A stretch of DNA of 64,000 bases from Desmodus rotundus (Eukaryota > Chordata > Mammalia > Chiroptera > Phyllostomidae). The notes under the pieces were generated by a model, which was not told the DNA's origin, ran no database searches, and saw only the letters and a program-made list of their open reading frames with translations. The stretch is taken from NCBI RefSeq assembly GCF_022682495.2, contig NC_071399.1:10211342-10275341 (forward strand), written 5' to 3'. Shown one piece after another: positions 1 to 11,959 of the stretch (position 1 is its first letter; every line of letters starts with the position of its first letter). Position numbers and translations under genes: made by a program.

Positions 1-1599
1 ACATTATATTTCCTATTATACTTGTGAGAGATACATTTGTTGCAGAATGCAAATCACCAAAAAAAATCTGGGAAAATATTTCAAGCCACTCTTGAACATA
101 TGCTACGGTACTTTTTGAAAACATTTAAATTTGAGAATGAGAATAGAATTAAGAAAACTACTCCAAATCAGTGTCTGCAAACATCAAATATAGGCACATG
201 AGTTCTACCAGTGACCAATCTATTCATAGAAACTGCCTAGAAACTCTGAAACTATTATCCTTTGTGTAGTCATTTCACTGAGAAAGGCAGAAACGAAAAT
301 GGTTGCTAATAAACAGAATGGCATGTTGGCTCTACGGAAAGCAAGGTGTTCAATCTGAAGGCTAGGGATGCGCACGTTTTTATTTTGGGGTAAATAAGAT
401 GATGGAGAAAGTAAATGCCTTCCTTCAGCATCTCTTTGGCCCTACGTACTTTCAAAAAAATCTGTTGGAGTAAACAGTCTCTTTACACTTTTCTCTGCTT
501 AAAACTAAGTATGGTTGTTCTTTTCTTTTTCCTAAAAAATTATCTTTAGTTGTATTTTTGTTTTGTCGTGGCTAGATGACAAAACAAGGCAGTTATTTCA
601 CATTCTCATATTAATGATTTAAACATTTGTTTTTGGTTGGCCAAAAAAAAAGAAAACAACATAATGCAGAACATGAATAATATAAGGAGGATGAACACAT
701 CTGAGGAAAAAAATTTTTTATCGGCTCTGTGCAGGTAGTCTTTTAGGGAACTTTATCCAAATTTATTATGCTTTTTACCTGATTGCATTGTTTGGAGATA
801 TAATTAGCTATTCAGATAACACTCAGCAAATCTATTTTTAAAAGTCAGTGCTAAGTGTGTGTTGAAAACTAGAACTATAGGGAGGAATGCTTTGCTTTTG
901 AATTTTCTCCACATTTCTCTCTCTTTCTCTTTTTTAATTCCTGGAAAATATCTGGATGTACAGAACATTTTCTAGTGTTCCTTCTTGATATTGAAGACAG
1001 GAAGAACTAATTTATTTCTGTCTAACACAAGCTAATACAAACCTCGACGTGACTTTGCTGAGGATGTGCTGCCCGGGTTTGGGTGTCCCCACACTCCCTG
1101 GGGGGCAGTCTGCAGTCTGGAGTGGACAGCTAAAGAGCAGTAATAGAAGTAAGCTGCTAGTAGAGTACTAGTCCCTTTTCACGGTGTTCTCTCTTGTGTG
1201 ACTTTCTATTCTCACAACAACTGTGTGAATTACGTTGAGCATATGGTGAACATCAAAATGTTTAAATGCCTTAGGGTGCGCACACATGCAGTCCCTAGGG
1301 AAGGTGGGACTTCTGGATCTAAATGACATTACAGACTTGGCCAGACCGCAGGGATGACAGCAGAAAAGCTAACACATGCCAGGCAAACACACAGGCTTGC
1401 ATGCAGGCATGCCAACCCTTGGAGATCTCTCAGGTGATTTGCAATCTTGCTGTCTCCTGCTCCCCTGGAATTTGGACGTATCCATTCCTGTGTTTGCATT
1501 CCTGTGGTAAGTGAATTATTGTTTCCACCACTCTTCTTAATTCTTTGCCCCTTTTGCATCCACGCATTTTACCAGTTGACTAGAGACAGAGCGTGTTTG
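1..1599. other. Unique AT-rich non-coding sequence
   Basis: No gene, recognisable repeat or RNA was found on either strand. The stretch is AT-rich with frequent stops in all frames. A slightly GC-richer patch around 1040-1140 has no recognised identity. Short open frames near 1323-1559 have no start context or protein-like pattern that I would support. Confidence 0.5.
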
Positions 1600-1943
1600 G
1601 TGGCCTTAACGAGGCTGGGCTCAGCCACAGGATTTGCTCTGGAAAATGTCAGTAGTTGGAAGTTGCTTATTGTGATGCTTCTGCCCTTCAGCCTTAGGAA
1701 GTATGGCATGTTCAGCCTCTGCTCCTCTGGTCTTAGTAACCTGCTGGTCCAAGGACAATGAATGATAAATGGAGCATCCCCGGATCCAGCCTGAAGCTTG
1801 GAGTCAGCCCAGCTGAGCTCTCAGTCTAGGTCAGGTAATTCTAGATACCCACACATATGTGTAGGAGAATAGTGATTGCTGTCTTAGGCCACTAAATTGT
1901 GGGTGGCTTGTTTTCTAACATTATTGTTGTACTAGCTCACTGG
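1600..1943 (+). repeat. MaLR-like LTR remnant
   Basis: The sequence follows the 3' part of an old mammalian MaLR-type LTR: a segment ending in a cctgctggtcc-like motif, then cagctgagctcagtctag-like text, a ggccactaaattgtggg segment, and a terminal part resembling 'attgttgcaatagctaactg'. The same family seems to recur at 59425-59815. The 5' boundary is uncertain and no target duplication could be read. The subfamily is not assigned. Confidence 0.45.
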
Positions 1944-3735
1944 CATCCTATGTATTATTAGCACTCATGAAACATCTTCTAATCCATCTAGGATTGTAAA
2001 CCCAGACATCAAAATCCCATTTGCCTTCTCTGCTCTTGTGATACAATACATTGAAGTGAACTCTTGGGTATAAAACCTGAGCGCAGTGATATTTCTTGAT
2101 ACATAATGACCAACTATGTTAAGCTCTTGCTGTTGTAATTTAATCACACTGTACTGAATTTCAGCATTTGTCTTTATAAAATAGATGATAGTACCTGTTA
2201 ATTCTGCTTCTTGGATTTAATTTATTTACTTCCTTTTTCAATGAATAGTTATTAAGAACCTCTATTTTTCTAGAATATACAAGGATGAATAAGTTTAAGT
2301 CCCTAATGACAAACATTTCTAATCTACTAAGTACTATTGAAAAACAAGTTACTCTTCATCATAATGAACCCTATAATGAGAGTAGCCGGGGTTTGGGGGG
2401 AGTCTTTAAGTTAGAGGAAGCAATGTTTGAATGAATGGAAGCTTAAAGGGTTGGGGGAAGGGCAGGGGAAACAAGGTCTGTTCTCACAAACTTAGTAACT
2501 ACAAACAAAAAACAATAACTTTGCCCTAGATAAAGCTGTCTAAACAACCTTAGCCAAGTGACCAAAGTTAATACAGCCAAAATAGACAAACGCCTTCCAC
2601 CTCCTGATATGAAGCACTGAGAACAACATAGTATTACTTACGTGGTGTTTTTTGCTAAAAATTTATAACCTGAGTCTAATGGTGGGGAAATAGAAGATAA
2701 ACCTAAACTGACACATGTTCTACAAAATAACTGGTCTGCACTCTTCAGAAATGTCAGTTTTGTGGAAGACAAAGGAATACTGAGGACCTGTTCAAATAGA
2801 CTGACAACAGTGGATTTGCTAGATGGTACAACTGGCAAAATTTTAATAGCATCTGTAGAGCATATGATAGTATTGTGTCGTTACTCGTTTCAGTTTTGCC
2901 AATTGTACTGTGCTAAGGATAAAAACGACCTTCCTTTGAAATAAACACTGAAGAATTTAGGAGAAAACAGATAAAAGTGTGCACGTGTGTGTAATGGATA
3001 AAGCAAGTGTGGTAAAGTATTAATTAATGTTTGAGGCATCTGAGGGAAGGCCATATGGAAATTCTTTGTACAATTCTTGCAACTTGTATAGAAATTTGAA
3101 ATTATATCCAAAAGTGAAAACAAGACAAAAGGACAAGAGAAAGGGTTGATCCCGGGGCACAGAATTAAAGGAACTGGAAACAGTACAAGTTAAGTCATGA
3201 GTACTGGTCCAGGCTTGGCACGGCCCACGGGTCTTTCTCTTCTGCGTTTTCGATGGAGCGCATCACCGAACAATTAGAATCATGACTTTCCATCCTGAGA
3301 ACCCATCCCACACAATCTGATAAGCTCTCTGGATTGTGCCAGTGTCAATTTCTTGGTTTTCTGAGTGTCCAATTAATTACGGCATATAATTACATCAGAT
3401 GTTATCGTAGGGGATCACTGCGATGTTATCACTGAGTGAAGAGCTCATGGGACCTCCTGCACATTTCTTTGCAACTTCCTATGAATCTAAACTTATTTAC
3501 AAATCAAATGTTTTTATTTGTCTTTGTAAGGCCTTTTACAAAAATAACCCAAAAGAAATAAAACATATATATATATTTTTCTATCTTATATTGATGTGAA
3601 TAACTCCATATGCTGAGATTTTTACCTCTAAACAAGACTAAGAATTTTCAAATTTATGTTAGCAAATAACTTCAGCAGTTTTTAAATTTAGTATAAAATT
3701 TCCAACAAGGATTTCTGTAATATCTTTTTTAAGGT
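1944..3735. other. Mostly unique sequence with a possible L2 tail
   Basis: No gene is seen. Around 2225-2330 the pattern 'ttcaatgaatagttatt' followed by 'aacctctatttt' and 'aagtccctaatgac' resembles a decayed minus-strand L2 3' end, but it is too diverged to call firmly. The rest is AT-rich unique sequence. The small open frames here (for example 2638-2838 minus) look like chance. Confidence 0.4.
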
Positions 3736-4535
3736 GACAAAGATTTTCACTTTGACCAAACTCTAACCAGCTTCCTCTAACCCCTCCTTCCTGACTAGGC
3801 CTCAACTCTGTCCTAGGACTTGAACAAAACACTAACATAGTTTCTAAGAGCTCAAGTCTACATCCCTAGGATGACTGCAAGTCCATCTTGAAGTCCCCCC
3901 AAAAAGTCAAAGCTGCCTAAAGAATACTGTTTGTTCCAGCCAACACCTGGAGATAGGGGCCCTACCTTGCAGTCTTTGTGGGAGAGTTGGAGGCAAACCC
4001 ACAAGGGCCAGTTCACAAACCCAGGTGGGTTTCACATGAACCAATCTCCCTTCCTTAGTCCATTTTCATCTTTTAAAACTCCCAGTTACCTCTGTACAAA
4101 TCGAGGTTGCGCTCAGTTCACACTGGACTCCCTTGCCTATTACAATAGTTACAACTGAAAGCCCATCCTTACCATCTTGACTAGCGTCCAGCTTTTAAGC
4201 TTTCATTCCTCTTCCTCCCACATCTAAGCAAGCTGACTGGTATGTCTGGGTGCTCTCTCCTTTGGCAGCAACAGGAAGTCCATACCACACGAGACAACCC
4301 TCACCCCAGCCCCGCCCTCCAATCCTATAAATACACCAGGCCAGGTTCCTTGCTTGCTCTTTCGTGCTATTTGGGGGTCCACTCGTGGAGTTCTCCCTGC
4401 TCATCCAAAAGTTTCTTACAATGTGAGAAGTACACCTTCCCTCCCCTCTTGGTGTGTATGTGACATGTTATCAGTCTTCACATCCAAAGCACATTTGTGT
4501 GGCGTTCATCTTATTCTGTCTGAGTGGTTACAGCA
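3736..4535 (+). repeat. Probable solitary endogenous-retrovirus LTR
   Basis: A roughly 0.8 kb block, more GC- and pyrimidine-rich than its flanks, is organised like a gammaretrovirus-type (ERV1) LTR. A C-rich U3-like part ends in a GC-box-like CCCCGCCCT and a TATA element (tataaata, about 4327). This is followed by a U5-like part with pyrimidine- and TG-rich text. No gag, pol or env coding remains are adjacent, so it would be a solo LTR. I could not read flanking duplications, and the family name is not assigned. It could instead be another LTR class or a unique GC-richer segment. Confidence 0.4.
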
Positions 4536-4745
4536 ATGATGGACCGTTTCCATATGTAAATGCCAATAAATATATTTGTAAACTGTATTTTCAATTTATG
4601 TAATATTAAAACCATAGAATATAGCTTGTCTCTAAAATGGAACCTAGAGTTAACAGATATTTAGCTAACGTAAATGAACTGAAATACCCTGTGCCCATTG
4701 ATGCTAACACTGTCTATTGTCCAAAAGCTGCAAATTCAACTTTTA

Positions 4746-4963
4746 TTTATCTACTTATTTTAAAGGTTTTATTAATTTATTTTTAGAGAAAGGAAGTGAG
4801 GGAGAAAAAGAGGGAGAGAAACATCAATGTGTGGTTGCCTGTTGCACACCCCCTACCAGGGACCTGGCCCACAACCCAGGCATGGGCCCTGACTGGGAAC
4901 CGAACCAGTGACCCTTTGGTGCATAGGCTGGTGCTCCATCCACTGAGCTACACCAGCTGGGGC
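4746..4963 (-). mobile_element. Ves SINE (tRNA-derived, bat)
   Basis: Read on the minus strand, the element opens with a tRNA-like head carrying an A box (TAGCTCAGTGG) and a B box (GGTTCGGTTCC). It continues through the Ves body (CAACCACACATTGATG, then TTTCTCTCCC) and ends in an AT-rich tail. An imperfect target duplication flanks it: tcaactttta at 4736-4745 and tcaattttta at 4965-4974 (9 of 10 match). Transcription in such elements is by RNA polymerase III from the internal promoter and mobilisation depends on L1 enzymes. No tRNA function is implied. Confidence 0.93.
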
Positions 4964-4975
4964 GTCAATTTTTAG

Positions 4976-5805
4976 TTTCAAAGATTCAGAGTTCTGGTTT
5001 GTAAAAGAAGTTTGGAATGCACTTTGTGTGAAAACAGCACATTTACAAAAACATATTTGATGTGTTTTTTCCTTGAGGGGATATATATTTCTTTAGGGAG
5101 CTTAGCAATGGTTATGAAAACAATATAAAATCTGTCAGTACTCTATTATGGCCCTATTTTATACTTTCATTCCTAATAAATATTTTGCACTCATTATAGA
5201 CTTTTGACTTTGGATGTGATATAAAGAAAACATAAAAGCTTGAAATGGTGGTTACAATTCTGAGTTTAAAAAATTACTTTAATGTTTCTTTGGAATAACA
5301 TCTCTCCTAATGAAATGAAATAGCCAAGAGGTTCATATATTTTTTTATAAAAGTGTGAGAAGTAAATAATGTCAGAAAAACAAAATTCTCTCAAATTCTA
5401 TTAAGCAAAGATGAATAAACTTTTACACATTTCTTGCTTTGTCATTCCCATAAATGCATATTTGGTGTTTTAAAGAAAAAAAAATGATCAGATGGAAATA
5501 GAAAGTTAGTAGAAAGCAAAATTTATGCAGAAACTTAACTTCACATTTTACTATAAACAGAAGTTCTGTAATAAAATTCCTACATACATTCAAATATTAA
5601 TCTCAATACAAAGAAACACCAGTTTTCAGAAGCAGTGTGACGGCCACATGCAGTAATTTTGCCCCTTGCAGTAGGAGACAGTTTCAATCTCCTCTTCTTC
5701 GTACACATGAAGCAACAACTATGAATACTTCTCTGGCGGAGTACAGAAGGGAAAACCCTGTGATGAGAATACCCCACTTAGCATGAGTATTTCAATTATT
5801 ATCTT
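4976..5805. other. AT-rich unique sequence
   Basis: Lies between two Ves SINEs. Strongly AT-rich; no gene, repeat family or RNA recognised on either strand. Confidence 0.5.
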
Positions 5806-5815
5806 CCAATTATAT

Positions 5816-6031
5816 ATATTTTTATTTTAAAGGTTTTATTTATTTATTTTTATAGATAAGGGAGGGGAGGGATTAAGCGAGGGAGAGAAACATCAATGTG
5901 TGGTTTCCTTTCGTGTGGCCCCCACTGGGAACCTGGCCCTCACACCAGGCATGTGCCCTGACTGGGAATCGAACTGGTGACACTTTGGTTCACAGCCTGT
6001 GCTCAATGCACTGAGCTGCACCAGCCAGGGC
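5816..6031 (-). mobile_element. Ves SINE with exact target-site duplication
   Basis: A minus-strand copy of the same family as at 4746. The head reads TGCAGCTCAGTGCATTGAGC and the B box region GGTTC/GATTCC is recognisable. A perfect 10-bp duplication, ccaattatat, flanks it at 5806-5815 and 6032-6041. The intact duplication argues for a comparatively recent insertion by target-primed reverse transcription. Confidence 0.94.
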
Positions 6032-6354
6032 CCAATTATATTTTTGAAGGACTTGTGTACAGTATCTATGTCAAACAAACTAAACATTCAATTTCTCCTT
6101 GCTGAGAATTTCTGATATAAATTATACCATATTTAAATGTATATGCTTTGAGTGGGGTAAATCAGCTAGAAAACAGCCATGAAACATGTGTAAATACTGT
6201 TCATGAGAGTGGAGAATTTTCATCCTTTTCTCTGCTCATTGCTGGGCAACAGTTTCATCCAATTGGCCAGCATCATTTACACCCAGCTGCAGAGAGTATC
6301 GAGTGTAATAGAAACAGGAATCATATAAATTCAATGAGCTACCATAAATAATTT

Positions 6355-6760
6355 CCATTCACTCACTCAAAATTTTATTAAGTAATTGTTATTAATTTTT
6401 TAGGTGTTTGCAAACTAATGGAAAAGGCTCCAGAGCTCAAGAAAGTGACAGTCTAGAAGAGGAGATGCAAAGCTGCATGCAGACCTGCAGTGGGGTGTGG
6501 CAGGCTCAGAACGAGAACTGCAAAGCAAGCACGTCGGAGGTACACAGTGAGCTTTGCTCTGATGGCTTAAGGAAGATGAGGAAGACGTTTCAGCTTGGAG
6601 TACCAGAAAGGGAGTCGGGGGAGACGTGAGAAAAAGGAGGCGAGACAAGGTTAATGGTAAATGGCATGTCCGAGGCACAGAACTGTGGAGGAGTGTGATA
6701 AATTCTGGATGGTGTGATGAGAATACATGGGCTGGCAAGAGCGCTGAGAGTTGCCCAGAC
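6355..6760 (-). repeat. Probable L2/CR1-type LINE remnant
   Basis: The order of motifs on the plus strand matches the reverse complement of an L2 3' region: 'ttcactcactcaaa' with 'ttattaagtaattg', then 'gctcaagaaagtgacagtc', 'tagaagaggaga', and further on a 'ggcatgtccgaggcac' segment. It is highly decayed. The open frames that overlap it on both strands are not taken as genes. Confidence 0.45.
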
Positions 6761-7789
6761 TGGAGGGGGCCTGTTGGAGAGGTTGCTGTAGAGGTTCTGG
6801 AGGTCGTATTTTGTATATAAGCATGTAGGGAATGTATAAGTTAAGGTTTGGTGCAGGAACCAGAAAAAAATTCAAGTAAGTTAGGTGTTGTAAGGTCTGT
6901 AGAAGGCCTAAGGAGTAGGTCTGGGTTTCATCTCATGGAATTACACACACGCACACAGCACAGAACAAAAAATAGAACTACCAGCCCTGATGCCACCACA
7001 CTGCAGCTTTGCTGGAAATAAGCAGCTAAATCTGGCTCTTCTGCTGCCTCTGCCTCTCACTGTCCAAGAGGCCACACAGTGGGTCCTGGCCAGCTCCTGG
7101 AGGAACTTCATATTGCCGTGAACTTGCTAGCTGCACTGTACCAAATCTTGAGGAAGATGGATTCTGCTCACTCCTGTCTTGCAAATTTCTCACAAGTGCA
7201 TCAATCCAGAATCTCCGCATCAGAGGAGTGTGGAAAGTTAACTTTTAGCTTTCATCTTCCCAAATAGAAAGATGGTGTAAGAGAGTTTGAGGGAACAAAT
7301 CTAGTCCAGCCAAAATGGCATTAAAAATTTAATGTACATTTTTGTATATTTGAAGTGTTTTATTATCTCTTGTCCAGTTAGTATAGAAATATGGACATCC
7401 CAGCAAGGACGCAAATTAGAACAGAAATTTCACATGTATATCTAAGACTTGAAGGATTGTTTGCAATACAGGAATTTGGTTGTTAGGATAATGAAGAAAA
7501 GAGAAATTGCTATCTAATATTGGGAAAGCTTAAAAAAGGAGACTCTAAGAGCTCTCTGAAGGAGGAAAATGAAGCTTTTAGCAAACAAAGAACAGTAATT
7601 TATTTTGGTCCTAGGGGAATGTGTAAAGGAAGAAGAGAAGATGAAATTTAGAATAAAAATTTTAAGGACATCATAAGAATAGACTTCAGTGTGACAGTGA
7701 CATTGTACTTGAAAAGGAAGAAGAGGGGCAGGTAATTGGGTACTCCATGGTGAGCAAATTCCATGGTATGCGGGGGCCAGTGTTCTTCC
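6761..7789. other. Unassigned sequence, purine-rich in part
   Basis: No gene recognised. About 7440-7740 is purine-rich on the plus strand. Nothing there could be tied to a known repeat with confidence. Confidence 0.45.
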
Positions 7790-7889
7790 CTATGGCTGAT
7801 GGTTTAAACTAGTCCACATGGATCTCTCCTCACACAAGACATTTCTCAGGTCCATGGAAACTGAGGTATAGAAACAGTGTCGATACCAT

Positions 7890-8237
7890 TTATTGAAAGA
7901 ACATGTCATCTGGAAAGGAATGTTCAGCCCAGAAAAGCAGGCGTAACTTTGTTGCACTATGGAAGGTGAATCCAGAGAACTCACTAGAGGAGTGTTCTGT
8001 CAGGGCAGCAGGAAGGTTGGAGTCAACTTCCCCAGCATTGTGAGGACATTCCCACACCTCACTCCTCCTCACGTGCTCTGCCCAGAAGTCCACAAAGCCG
8101 TCTTTGATGAAGAGTGTGGCCATCTGGGCCTGGATCTCAGGAAGCATACGCTCGGGCCAGGAGTGAGAAGACAACATGCCCTGTGATAAGTATACACCTA
8201 TATACTCTGACCTAAAAAGAGCTAGACACGATGTCAA
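7890..8237 (-). pseudogene. Unrecognised open frame, possible retrocopy or LTR fragment
   Basis: An open frame of 115 codons has fairly protein-like composition (few low-complexity runs, mixed charged and aromatic residues, including a PEIQAQMATLFIKDGFVDFW stretch). I do not recognise the family. Its stop codon (TAA at 7890-7892 on the minus strand) overlaps an AATAAA polyadenylation-type hexamer (7889-7894), so it resembles the end of a transcript or an LTR. There is no intron evidence, no clear poly(A) tail and no target duplication. It may be chance. Confidence 0.22.
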
Positions 8238-9597
8238 TGCCCAAGCTGCTGTAATCTATGGTCACACAGTGTTCAAGTGTCTGGGGAGAGGAGGCTTGGA
8301 TTCAGATATTGAGGAGAGATGAATGAATCCCGAGAGGCTGACGTCCTGAACAACAGCCCAATCTGCACCTCTGAAACTATGAAGGACTCCAAGGGAGGCT
8401 AGGTGTGTTCTGGAGCCCCTCTTAGGTCATCATAGTCAGATAAATTATTCTACCGTGTGCTCCATCCAAGTAGGATCTGCCCATGCCTTTCTTAGGAAAG
8501 AAAATCTGGCAAATGAGAAAGTGAGATTAGATGTAGGAATCTCATCTCTCGGTGACAGTTTCCTTGCGCAACCTAAAAAAAGACATCCGCACGTGTAGGC
8601 AGCTATTTTATCCTAAATACTCCATGCTGATTTTATTTTACTTTTGTCTTATTAGTCACATCTCCACATTCCACCATTGGAATGGAATACAATAGCTGGA
8701 TCTCAACAAAGATCCGTTAGAGGGGTTTCTTATGCATTTGGTGGTGCAGCATGAAAATAAGCACCATGTTCTCTGAGTGCCTGCACTTGCTTTGTGGAAG
8801 CAACAACAAATTATCCAATTGCTTTATGAATATTTCCTACCAATCTGTCCCTCAATATTGGCTGTTGTTATCCCGTATCATGGTATCTCAGGACAACCCA
8901 TTCCCTTTTCATTATCCAAAAATAAAACATTGGCTGAAGATCTACTATGGGCAAAGCGTTGCTAGTGAACAGAAGACTGAACTTGGTATGAGAAAAGCTT
9001 TTATGGCTGGGGAAAGAAATAAAGAAGAAATAAAATAGCTCTTCAATGAATAGGATAATGAAGGTCAAATATCTCAATGAAAATGCAGAAGGAACTATTA
9101 TTTCCATCTAGGAAAATTAAGAAAACGTGCATATTTGTTGAGCCATGAAGAACTGGCAACATTTAGACAGGCACAGGTACAGGTCTTAGCGAATAGTCAA
9201 GGAGAGCAGGAACTAATTTTCTGGCTAGTGGGTAGGATGCAGGAAAAGTAATCATGAAGCTTTTTGGAACGTTCATGGGTAGGCGTGTTTGTTGCTGCTA
9301 GGTGCCCAGAGTATATGGCTGTGTGGCCTCATTTAATGGTGCTTCAGTGAAACACTGCAAAGTAGCCCAGTGCAAAACCATTCCACAACAGCTAGATAAT
9401 CCTGCCTAGTGTGAGAAGCATTTCTGAGCCAAACTATAGTGCCAGTTAGCTGCATTGCCACGCTATGCTGTGGTGAGGACCTGGGCCAATGTGAGCCTCA
9501 CTTTCTTTAAACCGCAGCACCTCTGACTAGTGTTGGTAGCATCCTGGGCTGAAATTGAGACTTGGAATGAGCCTTGGGATAGTGAACAGAAGCAGTA
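8238..9597. other. Unassigned non-coding sequence
   Basis: No gene recognised. Overlapping open frames at 8751-9107 on both strands have no recognisable motifs. The 9290-9590 part is less AT-rich but matches no family that I can name. Confidence 0.4.
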
Positions 9598-9745
9598 TCT
9601 CTAGGATCAGCTTGCCTATGTTTTAGCTCTGGCTCAATCATTTATTGGGTGTATAGTACTACTGTCCCTAAATCTTATCTTTAAAATGAAGACCTGCCTT
9701 ATAGGGTTATTATGAAAAATATATGAATTCATAAATTTAAAGCAA
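9598..9745 (-). repeat. MIR SINE remnant
   Basis: Reverse-complement MIR order is visible: 'ctctggctcaatcatttatt', then a 'cttatctttaaaatgaagac' segment matching the diagnostic 'tcatctgtaaaatggggat' core, then 'gccttatagggttattatga'. Diverged, approximate ends. Confidence 0.55.
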
Positions 9746-10234
9746 CAGGAACAGAGAAAGAAGTGAAGGGATATTAGCTGTGATAATGGTGCTGGTGGTT
9801 TGGCAGACATTCCAAAAAGACGTGGGCCAGTCCCAGGGCTTATAGAGGGAGCTGGACCTATGCGGTAACCCCTACCAGTGGACCAGCTCTAAATCCATTT
9901 TATTTTCAGAAATGGCACTTAGATTAAAGGCTGTTTCCTGAAGCTCCAACCATCACTTTTCTGGTTACTGCGCTGCCCCAGAGAGCTCTAAACCAAGTGT
10001 GAAACAAAGGCCATCTGGTATTCGAGAGATGGGCGTTCTAGTGAAGAACTTAAATATTGGTCCAAATGTCAGTAATCATGGTGGGGGGTTGTTTGTTTGA
10101 GTTTTTACTTTAGGACTCCTAAAAAAACATTTTCTTTGCTCACACGATAGCAAATGTCTTAGATGTTCTTTAAATTCAAATTGAAAACCTGCCTTGATTA
10201 TACACACACAAAATAACAGGGTTTAACTTTACTG

Positions 10235-10400
10235 TTTAAAAATATTTCCATAGAATTTCATTGTATGATTATACCATTATTTAATAGTTTCCTTTTTGGT
10301 TGACATCAGAGTGATTACCAGACTTCTGCTAGCAACATTATAGTGAATAAACTGTACAATATGTATAAACAATTTTTGTTTCATTTAATAAAAACAATCT
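10235..10400 (-). repeat. Old L1 fragment
   Basis: The run 'tttcattgtatgattatacc', then 'attatttaatagtttccttt' and 'ggttgacatcagagtgatt', matches an L1M 3' UTR-type segment in reverse orientation (recalled pattern: fixed-up 'attgtatgaatatacc...ggttgtttcc'). Both ends are diffuse. Confidence 0.45.
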
Positions 10401-11439
10401 TTTTCTTCTAAAAAAGAATTGGTTCTTAGTTTTTGTAGAAACGCATCTTGGTATTTAACTTATATAAGTAAGACTTGAGACACAGGCTGGGAAGGCATGT
10501 ATAGCTAACACTCTAATTTTTTGCAGTATCTTTTGAGAAAGCTTGGAATTTTCTGGGTATGGATGTTATTTGCTATATCTGGTTATTTACTGTTATTTGC
10601 TATTCCTCTTAATTTTTCAGTGAAGTTCTAATGAACTGTGTGTGTAATAAATAAATCACTTGAAACTAAAGAAGCTTCAGAAACAGGGTTTGAACATGTT
10701 CTTAGCATTGTTGCTGAGTGTTATATACTCTTAATATATCCTTTCGTTTTCTAACTGCAGCTTTTGCACAATGAAAAGAAGGGGCCCCAATCAAATTATC
10801 TATCCCTTCACCTCTTGGAGTTTGGTACACAGCCATTTGGGCACAAGAACATTTGGGAACCAAAAACAATGATTCCTAATGTGCTCTTTTGTCCCTGAAT
10901 TAGGAGTAGATTTAGTAAAAACTCTTTTACCATTTGTCAACCTGTCATGTTAAGCCACTATAAAATTTTCATAATAATACGAAAATTATGAAACAGTATC
11001 AGACTTGGTAAATTTTAAACTGAAAAGTTTATTATATGGACAAAGCAATGAAAAGTTGCTTCATCTAAATTGCCAAGAATTCCTACAATATGGAGCCCAA
11101 GGACATCAGATTTTCCACTGTCTTATTCAATGACCTAATAATTTAAGATTTCTGGAAAGTATGAACATATAATATGCTGATAGATTTCTCATGACTTTTA
11201 AAGTGTTTTAAGTGCAAATCTGATTTTCTTTAAGTAAGTGCCCCATAACAGAAAACCTTTTTTCCCCATCATATACCTTGTGAATTTATGATTCTTGTCC
11301 TTTGGAAAGGAAAGAACATTGGAGCTAAAGGTATATTCCATTCAGTCAGTTAGGTAAGCCTCTCATCTTAAAGTGAGAAAGATCTCTAAGCAGATTAAGA
11401 AACAGCAAAACTCTACATTTCAGGTTCTTTTTCATAAGG
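10401..11439. other. AT-rich unique sequence
   Basis: No gene, RNA or repeat family recognised. Stops are frequent in all frames. Confidence 0.5.
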
Positions 11440-11545
11440 ATGGATATGTCTTTGGATTGCAAGCTTCTTGAGGATAGAAATTTGTTTTATTCATCAATAA
11501 ACCCTCAGTGATACAATGTTAGGAATATAATAGAGGCTTAAACAA
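11440..11545 (+). repeat. L2 3' end
   Basis: The order 'ttgcaagcttcttgaggata', 'gaaatttgttttatt', 'atcaataaaccctcag', 'atagaggcttaaacaa' follows the sense-strand L2 3' terminus (gtaagctccatgagggcagg ... tagtaggtgctcaataaa). Short and diverged. Confidence 0.5.
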
Positions 11546-11959
11546 GATTTGAAAATAAAAAATCACACAGTAGTAGGGTCAGTGGCGTGACCAGGCTGAG
11601 TCCTGTATCACTGACTACTGGACAAGGGTTCTGACAAGGAATTCTTCCTCCTAAGTTGTCTTTTACTTGCAGGAAAAAAATCTTTTTTTGCTCTCCACGT
11701 TAGAAAAAAATCTAAACATTTTTGCAAATACTAGCCAAAATGTTCTGTTTTTAAACTTTCGGGTGGAAATTACCATGATAGTAGACACAGAATTTCCTTA
11801 TTCCAGTAAATAATTAATTTATAAAAAATTAAAAATCAGGAAAAATACTAGCAAGAATTAAACAACCAAAATGTAATAACTCCATGCCATAAGTTTCAGG
11901 GAGAGAAAGAAAATTTAAAAAGAAACCAAGAAAGGAAAAACAAAGAAGCATAAAATTGT

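Noticed and set aside
4915..4963. tRNA-like sequence with A and B boxes (also in the other Ves copies)
   Set aside because: The tRNA-like heads are parts of Ves SINEs; no cloverleaf anticodon arm or mature tRNA ends.
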